A DNA stretch of 64,000 nucleotides from Nitrospirales bacterium (GCA_021604005.1 BQIV01000001.1:186001-250000); one strand, 5' to 3'. Counted from the stretch's first letter, positions 51,594 through 60,707 are shown. Notes: a model not told the origin generated them from the sequence alone. Made by a program: numbers and translations.

Positions 51594-52136
51594 TTACGGG
51601 CTTTGCAGGTGAAACTCAGTCGCTGACTCATGATAGGGATGCGAGAGGAGGGAGACGTGAGGATGATCGTGAGAGTTGCGCAACAATCGAACAATCGTGA
51701 CATCGAGGTTGTCCAGCTCTTCGATGATGATCCGCTCGATAAGGGACCAATCGCCGCCAGCGAGTCCGCTCCCGATCATGGGCAACCCGATTCGGTACCG
51801 TGAGAATGTATGTCCTATCCATCTGAGACACCGGCGAATGGCGTCGTAGTCTGCTTTCCGACCAACACCGCGCCAGTCGTATTGGATGTAGGCGTTGACG
51901 ACGTACAGGGTTTGTCCCTGTCGCGTCATGCACTGCGCCACCGAGCAGGTTCCGAGTTTGCGACGATCGCCTCTGATCGTGCGGCAATCGGCGTTATACG
52001 CCGCAGGGAAGCCCCGTCTGATCTCTCGCGCCAGGCCGGCGCCCATGGTATGAAAGCAGTTGCACCCATGAACGATCACGTCAAAGATGCCGGTATCGGC
52101 AAGGGCGATCAGATTACCGTGTATGACTTGAATCAT
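51594..52136 (-). CDS. Macro-domain protein
   Basis: 180 residues from ATG 52136 behind GGAAGGAGACAAA. It is a complete macro domain: MIQVIHGNLIALADTG, IVHGCNCFHTMGAGLAREIR, KLGTCSVAQC, YVVNAYIQYDW and LPMIGSGLAGGDW. Macro domains bind or remove ADP-ribose; this short type is frequent on phages and plasmids and may reverse ADP-ribosylation or process ADP-ribose-phosphate. It overlaps the upstream gene by 23 bases. Confidence 0.88.
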   Translation of the reverse strand: MIQVIHGNLIALADTGIFDVIVHGCNCFHTMGAGLAREIRRGFPAAYNADCRTIRGDRRKLGTCSVAQCMTRQGQTLYVVNAYIQYDWRGVGRKADYDAIRRCLRWIGHTFSRYRIGLPMIGSGLAGGDWSLIERIIIEELDNLDVTIVRLLRNSHDHPHVSLLSHPYHESATEFHLQSP

Positions 52137-52512
52137 TTTGTCTCCTTCCCTTAAGCGGAATGACCCGTAACAGTTCAAACCGCCGCTGTGGAACCAGGCA
52201 CTTGATCGTGGAGAGGACATCGGCGACGGACAGCCGAATGGGAAAGATCATGTATCGGTGTTCTTGAGGTTCCTGAAACATAACGGACCAGAGCGCGTGC
52301 GACGAATCGACTTCAGGAAACGACGAGGTTGGTTGCATGGGGTGCTGAGGCAATGAATCTTCGATGACAGGGCCGTTCCCCTTGGTAGACTGAATACCGA
52401 CATAGACTCTTTGGGCGGCCTCGCCCCATGCGGGGTCAAACGGTCGGTTCAGAAATGCGGCTTCGGCAGCACGCTTTTCATTCCATGAGAGCGAGTGAGA
52501 AGAAGTGGACAT
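52114..52512 (-). CDS. Hypothetical protein
   Basis: 132 residues from ATG 52512 behind GAGG. It has WNEKRAAEAAFLNRPFDPAW and a beta-rich end; no family recognised. Its end overlaps the macro-domain start, suggesting coupled translation. Confidence 0.5.
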   Translation of the reverse strand: MSTSSHSLSWNEKRAAEAAFLNRPFDPAWGEAAQRVYVGIQSTKGNGPVIEDSLPQHPMQPTSSFPEVDSSHALWSVMFQEPQEHRYMIFPIRLSVADVLSTIKCLVPQRRFELLRVIPLKGRRQNDSSHTR

Positions 52513-52577
52513 GACGCACCTCAAGGCGTAGTAACGGTGGTGGGTCTATTAAGCGTCGGAGAGTGGCTGCTCGACGG

Positions 52578-52829
52578 TCAAGTTGTCGCTCGACTGATTG
52601 AGTGTATGGACAAAGACAATCCGTGGCGTGAAACGGTCTCGAATCCACGTTTTTCACCAGCTTGATGAAAGAGGTGTTCAACTTGATCAATTCCGACTTG
52701 TGTTTGTTCTTCAACTTCGACGATACGAAACCATGTTCCAAACATCTCACTCTCATAAGAAGGATGAGTGATGGCTGAAGTGGGAACGACGGGTGGGTCT
52801 GGAAGTGGGTGAGGTTGTTGACTGTTCAT
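52578..52829 (-). CDS. Small hypothetical protein coupled to RadC
   Basis: 83 residues. Its ATG overlaps the radC stop by 4 bases (ATGA), which supports its reality. Pro-rich start, then FGTWFRIVEVEEQTQVGIDQ. Unknown function. Confidence 0.5.
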   Translation of the reverse strand: MNSQQPHPLPDPPVVPTSAITHPSYESEMFGTWFRIVEVEEQTQVGIDQVEHLFHQAGEKRGFETVSRHGLSLSIHSISRATT

Positions 52830-53362
52830 GATAAGACCCCTTGGTCTGCAAAACTGTAGTACCGATCATTCCCCAAGATGAGGTGATCCAGGACTCGGAC
52901 TCCCAACAGCTCCCCACAATCTGTTAAGCGTTTCGTCAATGCGTGGTCTTCTGGACTGGGCGTAGGGTCCCCACCTGGGTGATTGTGCAGCAGGATTAGG
53001 GCCGCAGCATTCATCGTGATGGCAGTCTTAAAAATTTCGCGTGGGTGAACGATGGCGGTTGTTAACGACCCAATGGCCACCACGCTTCCGCCGATGATTT
53101 GATGCTTGGCGTTGAGGCCCACGATCACGAAATGTTCGCGGTCGAGTTCTTGAAAGGCGTCACGCACAAGTCTATAGAACACTTGAGAATCTGAGATTGG
53201 CGGTCCTGCGCACTGAGTGAGCAGATTCCCTACCAGGCCGGGCGAATCTTCCTGACAGGTACCAAACCCTTCATCACGGACCAGCTTCATTTTGTAGAAG
53301 CATAATGAATGTCGTGCTTTGCGCTCCGTCGTTGCTTTGCTCTCTGAACGTTTAGGCATCAA
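52826..53362 (-). CDS. radC: RadC-like JAB/MPN-domain protein
   Basis: 178 residues. The JAMM metal-binding motif is complete: E in DREHFVIVGLN, then LLHNHPGGDPTPSPED (about 123-138). It lacks the N-terminal helix-hairpin-helix region of chromosomal RadC, typical for plasmid and integrative-element versions. The biochemical role is uncertain. It is coupled to a small downstream gene. Confidence 0.88.
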   Translation of the reverse strand: MMPKRSESKATTERKARHSLCFYKMKLVRDEGFGTCQEDSPGLVGNLLTQCAGPPISDSQVFYRLVRDAFQELDREHFVIVGLNAKHQIIGGSVVAIGSLTTAIVHPREIFKTAITMNAAALILLHNHPGGDPTPSPEDHALTKRLTDCGELLGVRVLDHLILGNDRYYSFADQGVLS

Positions 53363-53398
53363 CTAGTCCTGATAGCTTATGGTTGTTAAGAGCGCCGT

Positions 53399-53905
53399 TT
53401 ATTTCTGAATTTTGCTAAACAGTGGGAGCAATTCCGCGCTAATGGCGGGAAACGTGTCGGGATGGAGTCCAAGCATGTCCTGGAAGGTAATGGCTCCAAG
53501 CTCGTGCAGGACTGCGAGCAGGTTTTTCCAGCTGATTGGGAACTGGTCAAGGTGAAACCCTTCCCAAATCGCGTGGATCGAATGTTCATCTAACCAGGCT
53601 TTCCGAACAAACGGGGCTTCGTCTGATTCGCGTGCGAGCGCTTCTTCGAGAGAGAGACCCGGAAAAAGACCAAAGCATTGCTGAATACAGATAATGTCGG
53701 GAAAGTCGGTGAGAAAAGACAATCGGATATATCGTGCGTTGGGTAAGCTCTCTTTCTTGATCAGCGTTTGCCCATGTTCACGAGCAACTACCTGGTCTGG
53801 TGATTGCTCTACCATCTCCGCGTACCGCCAAATTGGTTCGCGAATATCGGTCGCCGTCAGCTCGATTTCCAATCGGCAGCCAGTCGTGAGTGATCCAGTA
53901 ATCAT
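53399..53905 (-). CDS. Hypothetical protein
   Basis: 168 residues from ATG 53905 behind ACGGAGGCAAT; the frame is open upstream but without good starts. It has a beta-rich N-terminal half (CRLEIELTATDIREPIWRYA) and a helical C-terminal half. No family recognised. It lies 41 bases after the helicase stop and may be co-transcribed with it. Confidence 0.5.
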   Translation of the reverse strand: MITGSLTTGCRLEIELTATDIREPIWRYAEMVEQSPDQVVAREHGQTLIKKESLPNARYIRLSFLTDFPDIICIQQCFGLFPGLSLEEALARESDEAPFVRKAWLDEHSIHAIWEGFHLDQFPISWKNLLAVLHELGAITFQDMLGLHPDTFPAISAELLPLFSKIQK

Positions 53906-53946
53906 ATTGCCTCCGTATGACTTAATATGGCGACGACAGAATAGCA

Positions 53947-56220
53947 CTACACGGTCGTGAGGAAGGGACGCTGCGCGGCATTCAACGGCTGAAGACATGC
54001 CTGAATGAGGTGGTCGTCGTTCCACCAGTGATCAGGCATGGGCTGAGAGAGACGCGGGACAAACTGGGTACTGTTGATCGTCACGCCACGCAGGCTCGTG
54101 TAGTCAAAACAGGTTCTCAGAAAGGTTTCAGGCGGCAAGGAGCCGAGTGCCTTGGCATGCCCAATCAAAATCAATTTGCTTTTAGCTCGGGTCATCGCGA
54201 CATTGAGGAGCGTGGTGCCACCCGCGCTCGCATCTGGCTGGCACAAAAAACTTTGCCGGAGGTTGTTAACAATTGTCGTGTCGAAGATTACGACATCGAA
54301 CTGTTGACCTTGGCATTGATGAACGGTTCCCACGTGGACCTGTTTATCGAGACCTTGATGACGAAGAACTTTCTGAATTCCGGTGCTCTGTGCGCGATAC
54401 GGAGTTATCACCGCGACCGTGAAGGGGGTTGAGGCCATGTGTATATTCAAGAGGGTCTGCGTGACCAATCGAATGACGACGAGCGCATGGTAGAAATTAA
54501 GTGGCGAGCCGCGTTCATCGCGGTGGATCTGAGGGCGCGCTTGTGTCGTATCGATCACCGCCAGGGCTGAATGGGGAAACGGCGGAAGCGAGACGACCGG
54601 ATGTCGGTCATCAGACAGAGATGGAGCGGAGCGAAAGGGCAAGCCTCGTTGCCGATAGAGGGTACCGGCTAGCTCACCGATGTCGGGATGCATTCGGTAC
54701 TGCGTTGTGAGGGCTGCCACGCGCGAATCATGCTGGTCTCGAATCTGGGCGACCTCATAAATGGATTGTGTGAGCCATCGTAAAGAATCCGATGAGGCGT
54801 GTTGTGCAATGGGCGGAAGCTGTAAGAAATCCCCCACTAAGATGACGTGATGTTTGGCCAGACACAGTGTCGCAAACAGGGCAGGCACGCTGGCTACACT
54901 CGCTTCATCCACGATCACCAGGTCAAATCGTTCAGACTCCAAGAGTCGGAAGCAGGAGGCTCGTGTGAGTGTCGTCGCGATGACCTGAGCGCGTTCGACA
55001 AAGCCACGCTCAAGGCCGTGGAGTCTCGCACGAATCTCTTCGAGTCTTGCATGTTTGTGAGCGAGCTGGGCATTGGCCAATTCTAAGGCTGCGCGGATCT
55101 CCTGTCGCGAACGTCTTTCTCCATCTAATTCAGTCGCGAGTTCGTGCTCTCGCGTCTGAGCCTTCGTGAGTTGATCCTCTATGGTGCTTAAGGTTTGAAG
55201 TAGGTCTGCTGCCCTTGCTTGTAGCGATTCGATGGTTTGGCTGTTCGCGTCAATTTCCTCTTGAAGCTTCTTCCGTCGACGAGGAAACACCCGCTCGCGC
55301 CAGGACGGTATAGCCTTGAGTTGATTCTGGAGCTGCTGTTGACGAGTCGTGATAACTCGGATTTGATCCTCTACGCTGGTCAATGATCGATCGACGCGAT
55401 ATCGGTCCCTCATGAGCGCGAGACGATGTCTCTGTTGCTTTTCTTTCTCATGCCCATGATTCGCTAAATCTCGAAGGGCCGTCGCTTCGGCCTCTAACAA
55501 AGGGAAGGTTTCTTGGATCCGCGTGAACTCATCACGAAGTGGAGCTGCGTGCTCATCTAGGCGCTGAGCGAGTGTGACGGTATGAATGCGTAGTGAAGCG
55601 TCAGGACTCGGCGTTCCCACACGGAGAATGTCGTCCGCACTATCATCTTTAACATTTTCCAAAACCTCTTCCAGCGCGTGATCAACGGCGGCATTGGTCG
55701 TGGAACACAGGAGCACGCGGAGTCCACTCGATAACGTAGTGAGCAGAATCTCGCCGATCACTCGAGTTTTTCCTGTTCCAGGTGGTCCCCAGAGAAACAG
55801 CAGATCATCCGTTAACGCTCGATGATAGGCTTCACTTTGGGACTCGTCTAGCGAACTTTCACGAGGAGTGTTCTTTGGTGTTGTTACCGTTTCTGGCTGA
55901 GCACTGGGTGATAGAGCTTTGAGTGCCAACTGCGTCGACCACGGTGTTGGATTCCGTCTGATAAGCTGCAATCTTTCTTGCAGTCGGCGCAACAGATGGA
56001 CGGAAGACACAAGCGGAAGTGCTTCATCGATCGGCTCAGGGGTTTCTTCTTCGGGAAGGAGAGCCAGGTTGTGTGATGTCGGACAATCATCGTGGACATC
56101 GTCTTGAGGATAATTGGGAAAAGGCGAGGAAGTGCTAGACGTGGCTTGTAATGCCATGATTTCTTCAGCGAGCGCAGCATCAAACGACCGAAGGAGATGA
56201 TCGATCGAAGGCACTGACAT
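53947..56220 (-). CDS. Upf1-like SF1 DNA/RNA helicase with coiled-coil insertion
   Basis: About 757 residues from ATG 56220 behind GGAGGGACT. Walker A is LLFLWGPPGTGKTRVIGEIL (about 142), Walker B DLVIVDEASVASVPALFA (about 440), motif III VGDFLQLPPI, motif IV TTQYRMHPDIGEL, and motifs V/VI TVHQCQGQQFDVVIFD and NVAMTRAKSKLILIG. A 190-residue coiled coil lies between motifs Ia and II. This layout resembles helicases of mobile elements and defence islands. A GNA-loop hairpin lies 49 bases upstream. Confidence 0.9.
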   Translation of the reverse strand: MSVPSIDHLLRSFDAALAEEIMALQATSSTSSPFPNYPQDDVHDDCPTSHNLALLPEEETPEPIDEALPLVSSVHLLRRLQERLQLIRRNPTPWSTQLALKALSPSAQPETVTTPKNTPRESSLDESQSEAYHRALTDDLLFLWGPPGTGKTRVIGEILLTTLSSGLRVLLCSTTNAAVDHALEEVLENVKDDSADDILRVGTPSPDASLRIHTVTLAQRLDEHAAPLRDEFTRIQETFPLLEAEATALRDLANHGHEKEKQQRHRLALMRDRYRVDRSLTSVEDQIRVITTRQQQLQNQLKAIPSWRERVFPRRRKKLQEEIDANSQTIESLQARAADLLQTLSTIEDQLTKAQTREHELATELDGERRSRQEIRAALELANAQLAHKHARLEEIRARLHGLERGFVERAQVIATTLTRASCFRLLESERFDLVIVDEASVASVPALFATLCLAKHHVILVGDFLQLPPIAQHASSDSLRWLTQSIYEVAQIRDQHDSRVAALTTQYRMHPDIGELAGTLYRQRGLPFRSAPSLSDDRHPVVSLPPFPHSALAVIDTTQARPQIHRDERGSPLNFYHALVVIRLVTQTLLNIHMASTPFTVAVITPYRAQSTGIQKVLRHQGLDKQVHVGTVHQCQGQQFDVVIFDTTIVNNLRQSFLCQPDASAGGTTLLNVAMTRAKSKLILIGHAKALGSLPPETFLRTCFDYTSLRGVTINSTQFVPRLSQPMPDHWWNDDHLIQACLQPLNAAQRPFLTTV

Positions 56221-56268
56221 AGTCCCTCCTGGGTTTGATTGAATAAGTGACGCAGGTTGTGAAGGATT

Positions 56269-56285
56269 GCGCTCGGGACGAGCGC
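56269..56285 (+). repeat. GNA-loop hairpin, copy 8 (longer stem)
   Basis: GCGCTCG-GGA-CGAGCGC: 7-bp stem with a different sequence but the same GNA loop and orientation. It lies 49 bases upstream of the helicase start. Confidence 0.6.
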
Positions 56286-56421
56286 CTAAGAGGAAAGGGG
56301 AGACGAGCAAAGTTCAGCTTTCAGGAATCATATAATTTTAGTTGAATCCAAAATGAGTTTTCCTCACGTAAAGGTTAATACAGAACCGACAGAACAACTT
56401 TTGCCGAAAGGAGAACTCGAC

Positions 56422-57384
56422 ATGCCAAATGCGACAGCCGCTCAAATTAAGGAAATTGAAGGGTTTATTGAAAAGGAAAAGAAGGCTTCAGATGACAAAC
56501 TTCAAGGTCCCGATAGCAAGGAGGCCAAGAAGAACTATCAGACAGCGATCGAGCTAGCGGATAAGTATTTCAAGATTAAGCTGCATCCGAATTGTTTTGG
56601 AGAGCCTGAGTACAAGCATTCGAAGCGGGTTTCAGGAAGCACGGTACCACGGCTAAAAGATGGGAAGCCAAAAGGGCAGTTCACGATTGGGGAAAAGGCA
56701 TTTTTTTACGCGAACAAACCATCGGCGATCTGGCTAGCGGCCACCAAGGTGCACGAAATTCTTGGCCACTGCGCAAATGGGTTCAAGGTGGAAATGCAAA
56801 AGGGCCTAGGGACCGACGAAGAATTTCCGATGGCCACGCAGAACCTCCCGGAAGAAGAGGATGAGTTCCTGGCGTACAAAGTCATGTTGGAATGGGAGAA
56901 AAAACTCGGCTTGACGGAAGCCATGAAAAAGGGGATTAAAGACTGGATGAAGTATTATTACAAAGGTATGTCAAAGGAGAAACAAGCAAAATATAAGAAA
57001 GAGTTTCCTTGGCTCGCGCTACGTCAGACGCAACAAGAATTTAATGGGGTTCTGGCGAATGTCATGATTCCTGGTGGGGCACTCGTTCAAAGTCGGTATG
57101 GCATAGCGTTTAAGACGGAGACGACAACGTCAGTCGCAGAACTTGTCGTCGCTCTGTCTGAAGGAGATGTCACCGAATTTTATGCTCTGAATCCAGAGCT
57201 GCCAGGCAATCTTCAAGACTCCCGGCCGGTCAATGTTGGAACACTTGATTCGATCTCAGTCGAACTCGATCGTTCGTCGGACACTGTCAATGTGTCTCCG
57301 CAAAATTGGGGTTCAGTTCGAGAGGCAGTCAAAGAGCAAAAGGTCGCACCTGAGTCCAAGGCGAGCGTGCTCTTGCGTCGTTAG
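56422..57384 (+). CDS. Putative zinc metallopeptidase (HExxGH) with LysM-like tail
   Basis: About 320 residues from ATG 56422 behind AAAGGAG. The centre has AATKVHEILGHCANG, an HExxGH motif as in the M49 peptidase family (HELLGH there), followed 35 residues later by PEEEDEFLAYKVMLEW, a possible third-ligand Glu. The C-terminal part (ALSEGDVTEFYALNPELPGN) resembles a LysM-type repeat. No signal peptide is seen. It is one of the few plus-strand genes in this part and its role is unknown; a toxin or lytic effector is possible. Confidence 0.5.
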   Translation: MPNATAAQIKEIEGFIEKEKKASDDKLQGPDSKEAKKNYQTAIELADKYFKIKLHPNCFGEPEYKHSKRVSGSTVPRLKDGKPKGQFTIGEKAFFYANKPSAIWLAATKVHEILGHCANGFKVEMQKGLGTDEEFPMATQNLPEEEDEFLAYKVMLEWEKKLGLTEAMKKGIKDWMKYYYKGMSKEKQAKYKKEFPWLALRQTQQEFNGVLANVMIPGGALVQSRYGIAFKTETTTSVAELVVALSEGDVTEFYALNPELPGNLQDSRPVNVGTLDSISVELDRSSDTVNVSPQNWGSVREAVKEQKVAPESKASVLLRR

Positions 57385-57458
57385 TCATGCACTGAAGTCG
57401 TGTATCTGTTTGAGTCACAGTGGAAGTGGATAAAATTCCATGGGGGACTCCTATGACT

Positions 57459-57887
57459 TTACGAGGTGGAGTGGTCTCCCCTTGATGTCACGGTTTTGTG
57501 AACGTTGCTGATCTGGTCAATGGCGACTAACTCCTCCAAGATCTCGTGACCCTCATCTATATACGCCTCTTCACGACTGGGATCAAGAGTTATGTGACCC
57601 TGACAGTGCTTCCGAATGAGACAATGTAACAATCGGATGAGCGCCTGTTCAGCTAGTTCATACGACCAATACTCTTCTTCAATGTCTGGTTCCAAATAGC
57701 CGTGGTGGGTGAGGACATAGCGCACTTGCCCGCCATAGCTAAACCGCGTTTCAATGGTGAAGTGACAGTCTCGGTCCTTATGATGACCCAGGACAATCGT
57801 TCGGTACCAGAGAGCCATGAGTTTGCTGATAACCTGTGTCGGAGTGAACGAAGCATAGGTGGAAACAGGAGCGTGTTGTTGGTTCAT
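57459..57887 (-). CDS. Hypothetical protein
   Basis: 142 residues from ATG 57887. His-rich in places (HHKDRDCHFTIETRF, CLIRKHCQGH). No family recognised. It is last in a row of four small minus-strand genes. Confidence 0.5.
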   Translation of the reverse strand: MNQQHAPVSTYASFTPTQVISKLMALWYRTIVLGHHKDRDCHFTIETRFSYGGQVRYVLTHHGYLEPDIEEEYWSYELAEQALIRLLHCLIRKHCQGHITLDPSREEAYIDEGHEILEELVAIDQISNVHKTVTSRGDHSTS

Positions 57888-57928
57888 AACTTCTCTCAAA
57901 TTTTCATTCTTTCATCGTGGACAATGTC

Positions 57929-58159
57929 TTAACGGGGTTGTCCCCAATGGCGCTTACTGCATAGCGGGCAGATCCAGGCACTCACGATGACGGCAGAACC
58001 ATTATCCGGAAGGCACCGCTCGCGCCGGAAGAATAATGTGTCATTCCCGCATTTTGAACACTGGTAAGGGGTCTCGGCATACCATTGCTGATCCGGAGCG
58101 GAATCGGGGGTGGTACGCCGGAACCCTCGAGATGGGGTGAGGGCCAAAGGGCGAAACAT
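57929..58159 (-). CDS. Zinc-ribbon hypothetical protein
   Basis: 76 residues from ATG 58159 behind AAGGAACAACAC. Two Cys pairs, YQCSKCGND and WICPLCSKRHW, form a likely zinc ribbon. Possibly a nucleic-acid-binding plasmid protein. Confidence 0.55.
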   Translation of the reverse strand: MFRPLALTPSRGFRRTTPDSAPDQQWYAETPYQCSKCGNDTLFFRRERCLPDNGSAVIVSAWICPLCSKRHWGQPR

Positions 58160-58175
58160 GTGTTGTTCCTTGATG

Positions 58176-58412
58176 CTATTTCTCGGGTGAGTGACTGACG
58201 GTGGTCATCGATGAACTTCTGAGAGCGCCCCAGGCTTCTTGGACCCAACCCTGCAGTTCTTTAAAAGCGCTTGGCGTGCTTTGCCGAAACACTATGGCAA
58301 AGGTCGCGACGAGCAGAATGGATGTAGCGATGGGTCCGCTGTAGGCAACGAGAGCCGGAACCATGACAAACCACCCGGCGACGAGAAACAGTAAGAGTTT
58401 GTGACGCAGCAT
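58176..58412 (-). CDS. Small membrane protein
   Basis: 78 residues from ATG 58412 behind CAGGAGGTGC. Two hydrophobic segments (LLLFLVAGWFVMVPALVAYS and ATSILLVATFAIVF), then an amphipathic helix. It follows another small membrane protein in the same direction; together they could be an envelope-associated pair of the element. Confidence 0.55.
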   Translation of the reverse strand: MLRHKLLLFLVAGWFVMVPALVAYSGPIATSILLVATFAIVFRQSTPSAFKELQGWVQEAWGALRSSSMTTVSHSPEK

Positions 58413-58442
58413 TGTAAGCACCTCCTGTTGATGAAAATGCCC

Positions 58443-58607
58443 TTAGTTTGTCGGCTCTCCTGGACTGATCAGGTTGATGAACGTGGTGATGAAGTCTACA
58501 TACGGTTCGACGAAAGGGTTCAATATCTTCACGACGTACATCCCGATGATGATGCCAAGTAGGAGAACACCCCCAAGAAAGAGTTTGAAAGCCAGTTCAT
58601 AGGACAT
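58443..58607 (-). CDS. 54-residue single-span membrane protein
   Basis: Starts at ATG 58607 behind GGAGGGAGTCG. One transmembrane helix (FLGGVLLLGIIIGMYVVK), then a Pro-containing amphipathic tail. Unknown function. It is 31 bases before the next small membrane gene, so the two are probably an operon. Confidence 0.55.
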   Translation of the reverse strand: MSYELAFKLFLGGVLLLGIIIGMYVVKILNPFVEPYVDFITTFINLISPGEPTN

Positions 58608-58692
58608 CGACTCCCTCCATGGTCCGCGCGTGTGCCGGCGAGGAAGAGTATCCGCTTCTTACATGAAGTATTACGCGACAGAAATGGATTGT

Positions 58693-59067
58693 TTACGAGA
58701 AAAGCGCGGTCAGAGTGCGCGCAATTTTGGGGAAATCGAACGGCTTACGGAGGATGGTCTTCACAGCCGGAAACGTCGAGAGCGTTTCCGTTTTGGGAAG
58801 GTCTTCTCCCGTGACGATCAAGACGGGAACGTGTTTGAGACGTGGGTCCTTTTCGAGGGCTTCAAGCAGTTGCCATCCATTCATCACCGGCATATTGAGG
58901 TCGGTAATAATGAGATCGAAATTTCCTAATTGCAACGACTTTAACCCCTGAGCGCCATTTGCCGCCTCTTCACAGATATATCCCTCATGTTCAAGGAAGT
59001 CCCTGAGACACAGCCGGTTTGATTCATCGTCTTCGACTAAGAGGATTTTCTTGTTGTGACTGTTCAT
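58693..59067 (-). CDS. Single-domain response regulator (CheY-like)
   Basis: 124 residues from ATG 59067; the frame is open to 59,220 but with no domain. A complete receiver: acidic pocket ILLVEDDESNR, phospho-Asp in LIITDLNMPVMNGWQ (about 53), Thr in VLIVTGEDL, and Lys-Pro in TILRKPFDF. No histidine kinase or output domain is adjacent. It resembles the broken regulator at 14,297 in size and architecture only. Confidence 0.82.
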   Translation of the reverse strand: MNSHNKKILLVEDDESNRLCLRDFLEHEGYICEEAANGAQGLKSLQLGNFDLIITDLNMPVMNGWQLLEALEKDPRLKHVPVLIVTGEDLPKTETLSTFPAVKTILRKPFDFPKIARTLTALFS

Positions 59068-59472
59068 CTTGCTTTTTTGATCCTTGTGCAAATGGGACTG
59101 ATCATGGTTCCTATAGAAGTGAGGCAGTGGGTTATCCGCCGTGAAGGGATTGCTCCTGTCCTTCAAGGCTGCAGATCGTTCAGATGGAGATGATGGGGTC
59201 TTCATCATGGCTCTGAACAAGCTAGGCAGGTCGGGTGAGAAAGCGCAACCCTCACTTATGAACTAAGGAGAAACAGAGCAAAACGAAAGCCATACCCTTG
59301 ATCGCGTACCGTGATTGAGAAGTCTATGACCTAGATCGAGGTTATGGCCGGTCGTTTGGTGTGGGAGGGGTATCGGAATCTCGACTGATTAAAACCAGAA
59401 CTTAGAGAACGAGAATGTCTCGTCTTATTGACAGTTTGGCTATCTCAGCAATCCAAGGCCCCGCTTTTTCGG

Positions 59473-60102
59473 TTAGCGCCCGGCAACCACCCGGTACCAT
59501 GACTGAACCCTCTGCTGTACGATTTCACGTTCCTGTGGTACCAACGTTCGTTCAAGCGCAGCTCGCAATTCTTGGGCTTCTGGTATTTGACTGTGGTAGG
59601 CGAGGGTGGTCCAAAACAGTGCTTCTTGATGATCCGGCTTAAGACCCAGACGGCCCTCGTAATAAATGGCGCCGAGTTCGAACTGGGCGGGGCCGAAGTT
59701 CTGCTGTGCAGCTTGAATAAACCACGCAAGAGCTTGTTGCGGATCGACATCTGTCCACATGCCGGTTTCGTAAGAGGTTCCCATCAACAATTGCGCATCT
59801 GGTAGCCCATGTGTCGCCGACAGCTGAAGCCAGTAAAACGCTGCGTGGGCGTTTCGGGGATCAGGCATGAAGCTTAAACAAAATTCGGCCAGGGCATCCT
59901 GCTGCTGGGATCGGACCTCCAGTTCACTCCGTAGACGATACAGGTTACCGGCTGCGGCGGTGAGTTCCCGGCAACTCTGAATAGCTGGCAAAGTGTTTGA
60001 ATTGGTGGCCGCAAACGCTGTGGGCAGTGGCTTCCAAGTCACGATGAGGAGAATGAGAACAGCAAGGCGAGTGCACCGTCTGAAAGTAGTGTGGCAAGGC
60101 AT
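59473..60102 (-). CDS. Exported Sel1-like repeat protein
   Basis: 209 residues from ATG 60102. A signal peptide (LAVLILLIVTWKPLPTAFA) is followed by about three Sel1 repeats (HAAFYWLQLSATHGLPDAQL, QALAWFIQAAQQNFGPAQFE, EALFWTTLAYHSQIPEAQEL). Sel1 repeats form helical solenoids for protein interactions in the periplasm. Confidence 0.75.
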   Translation of the reverse strand: MPCHTTFRRCTRLAVLILLIVTWKPLPTAFAATNSNTLPAIQSCRELTAAAGNLYRLRSELEVRSQQQDALAEFCLSFMPDPRNAHAAFYWLQLSATHGLPDAQLLMGTSYETGMWTDVDPQQALAWFIQAAQQNFGPAQFELGAIYYEGRLGLKPDHQEALFWTTLAYHSQIPEAQELRAALERTLVPQEREIVQQRVQSWYRVVAGR

Positions 60103-60256
60103 CTCTCTATAAGTACTACGCGACAAGTTCGCTAGTTTATTCTGCAATTATCAGTATTTCCTTGAGTAATACATCAGAGGTTTAGAAGAGGGCAGAGCGA
60201 GGATGCCTTGGCGAAACGATACACTTCAAAGATGGGACAGGACGGTTCTGTCCATA

Positions 60257-60529
60257 TTACTGAAAAGCGAAATAGGGGTGGGGCTGTACCATTTCTGAAA
60301 AATGCTCATGAATATAGTTGGCCTCATAGGCCAGCGCATCCTGACGCGAGGGAAATGTGTTAGGGAGTTGATCACCATTCTTGAGCGTGATCGTCCAGCC
60401 TTGTTCTTGGTCATGCCACTCAATGTGTGATGCGCGTTCGACGTGAAGTGTGCCAAAAGTGGTTAGCGGAATCTGCTCCGTGTAGGGGCACGTGATTGTG
60501 CCGAATGGGTCAATGTGTAGAACGCACAT
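60257..60529 (-). CDS. Hypothetical protein downstream of DUF2997
   Basis: 90 residues. It overlaps the DUF2997 gene by 20 bases. HVERASHIEWHDQEQGWTIT looks beta-rich. It probably belongs to the DUF1257-DUF2997 operon; no family recognised. Confidence 0.5.
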   Translation of the reverse strand: MCVLHIDPFGTITCPYTEQIPLTTFGTLHVERASHIEWHDQEQGWTITLKNGDQLPNTFPSRQDALAYEANYIHEHFSEMVQPHPYFAFQ

Positions 60530-60707
60530 GTGTCTGCTCCTTTACCTCAAGATCGTATTCCGGCGTTCTTCGTCGTTTCTCAGTAACTCCAAGGGCTGAT
60601 TCGAGTGCGCGAGTCGCGTCTTCGCACGCTGAGCCTCGATAGCCCTGCGCTTTCACCGTGACCTCGCCCGTTGGCGAAATGGAGATGGTGATAGTCTGTT
60701 CATCCAT
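60510..60707 (-). CDS. DUF2997 family protein
   Basis: 65 residues from ATG 60707 behind GGAGG. TITISISPTGEVTVKAQGYR and GSACEDATRALESALG match DUF2997, which occurs with DUF1257 on plasmids and in cyanobacteria. Function unknown. Confidence 0.78.
   Translation of the reverse strand: MDEQTITISISPTGEVTVKAQGYRGSACEDATRALESALGVTEKRRRTPEYDLEVKEQTHVRSTH

Noticed and set aside
40474-56285. Regular hairpins as a CRISPR array or integron attC sites
   Set aside because: Spacing is irregular, the copies sit in leaders of unrelated genes, and no cas or integrase gene is nearby.
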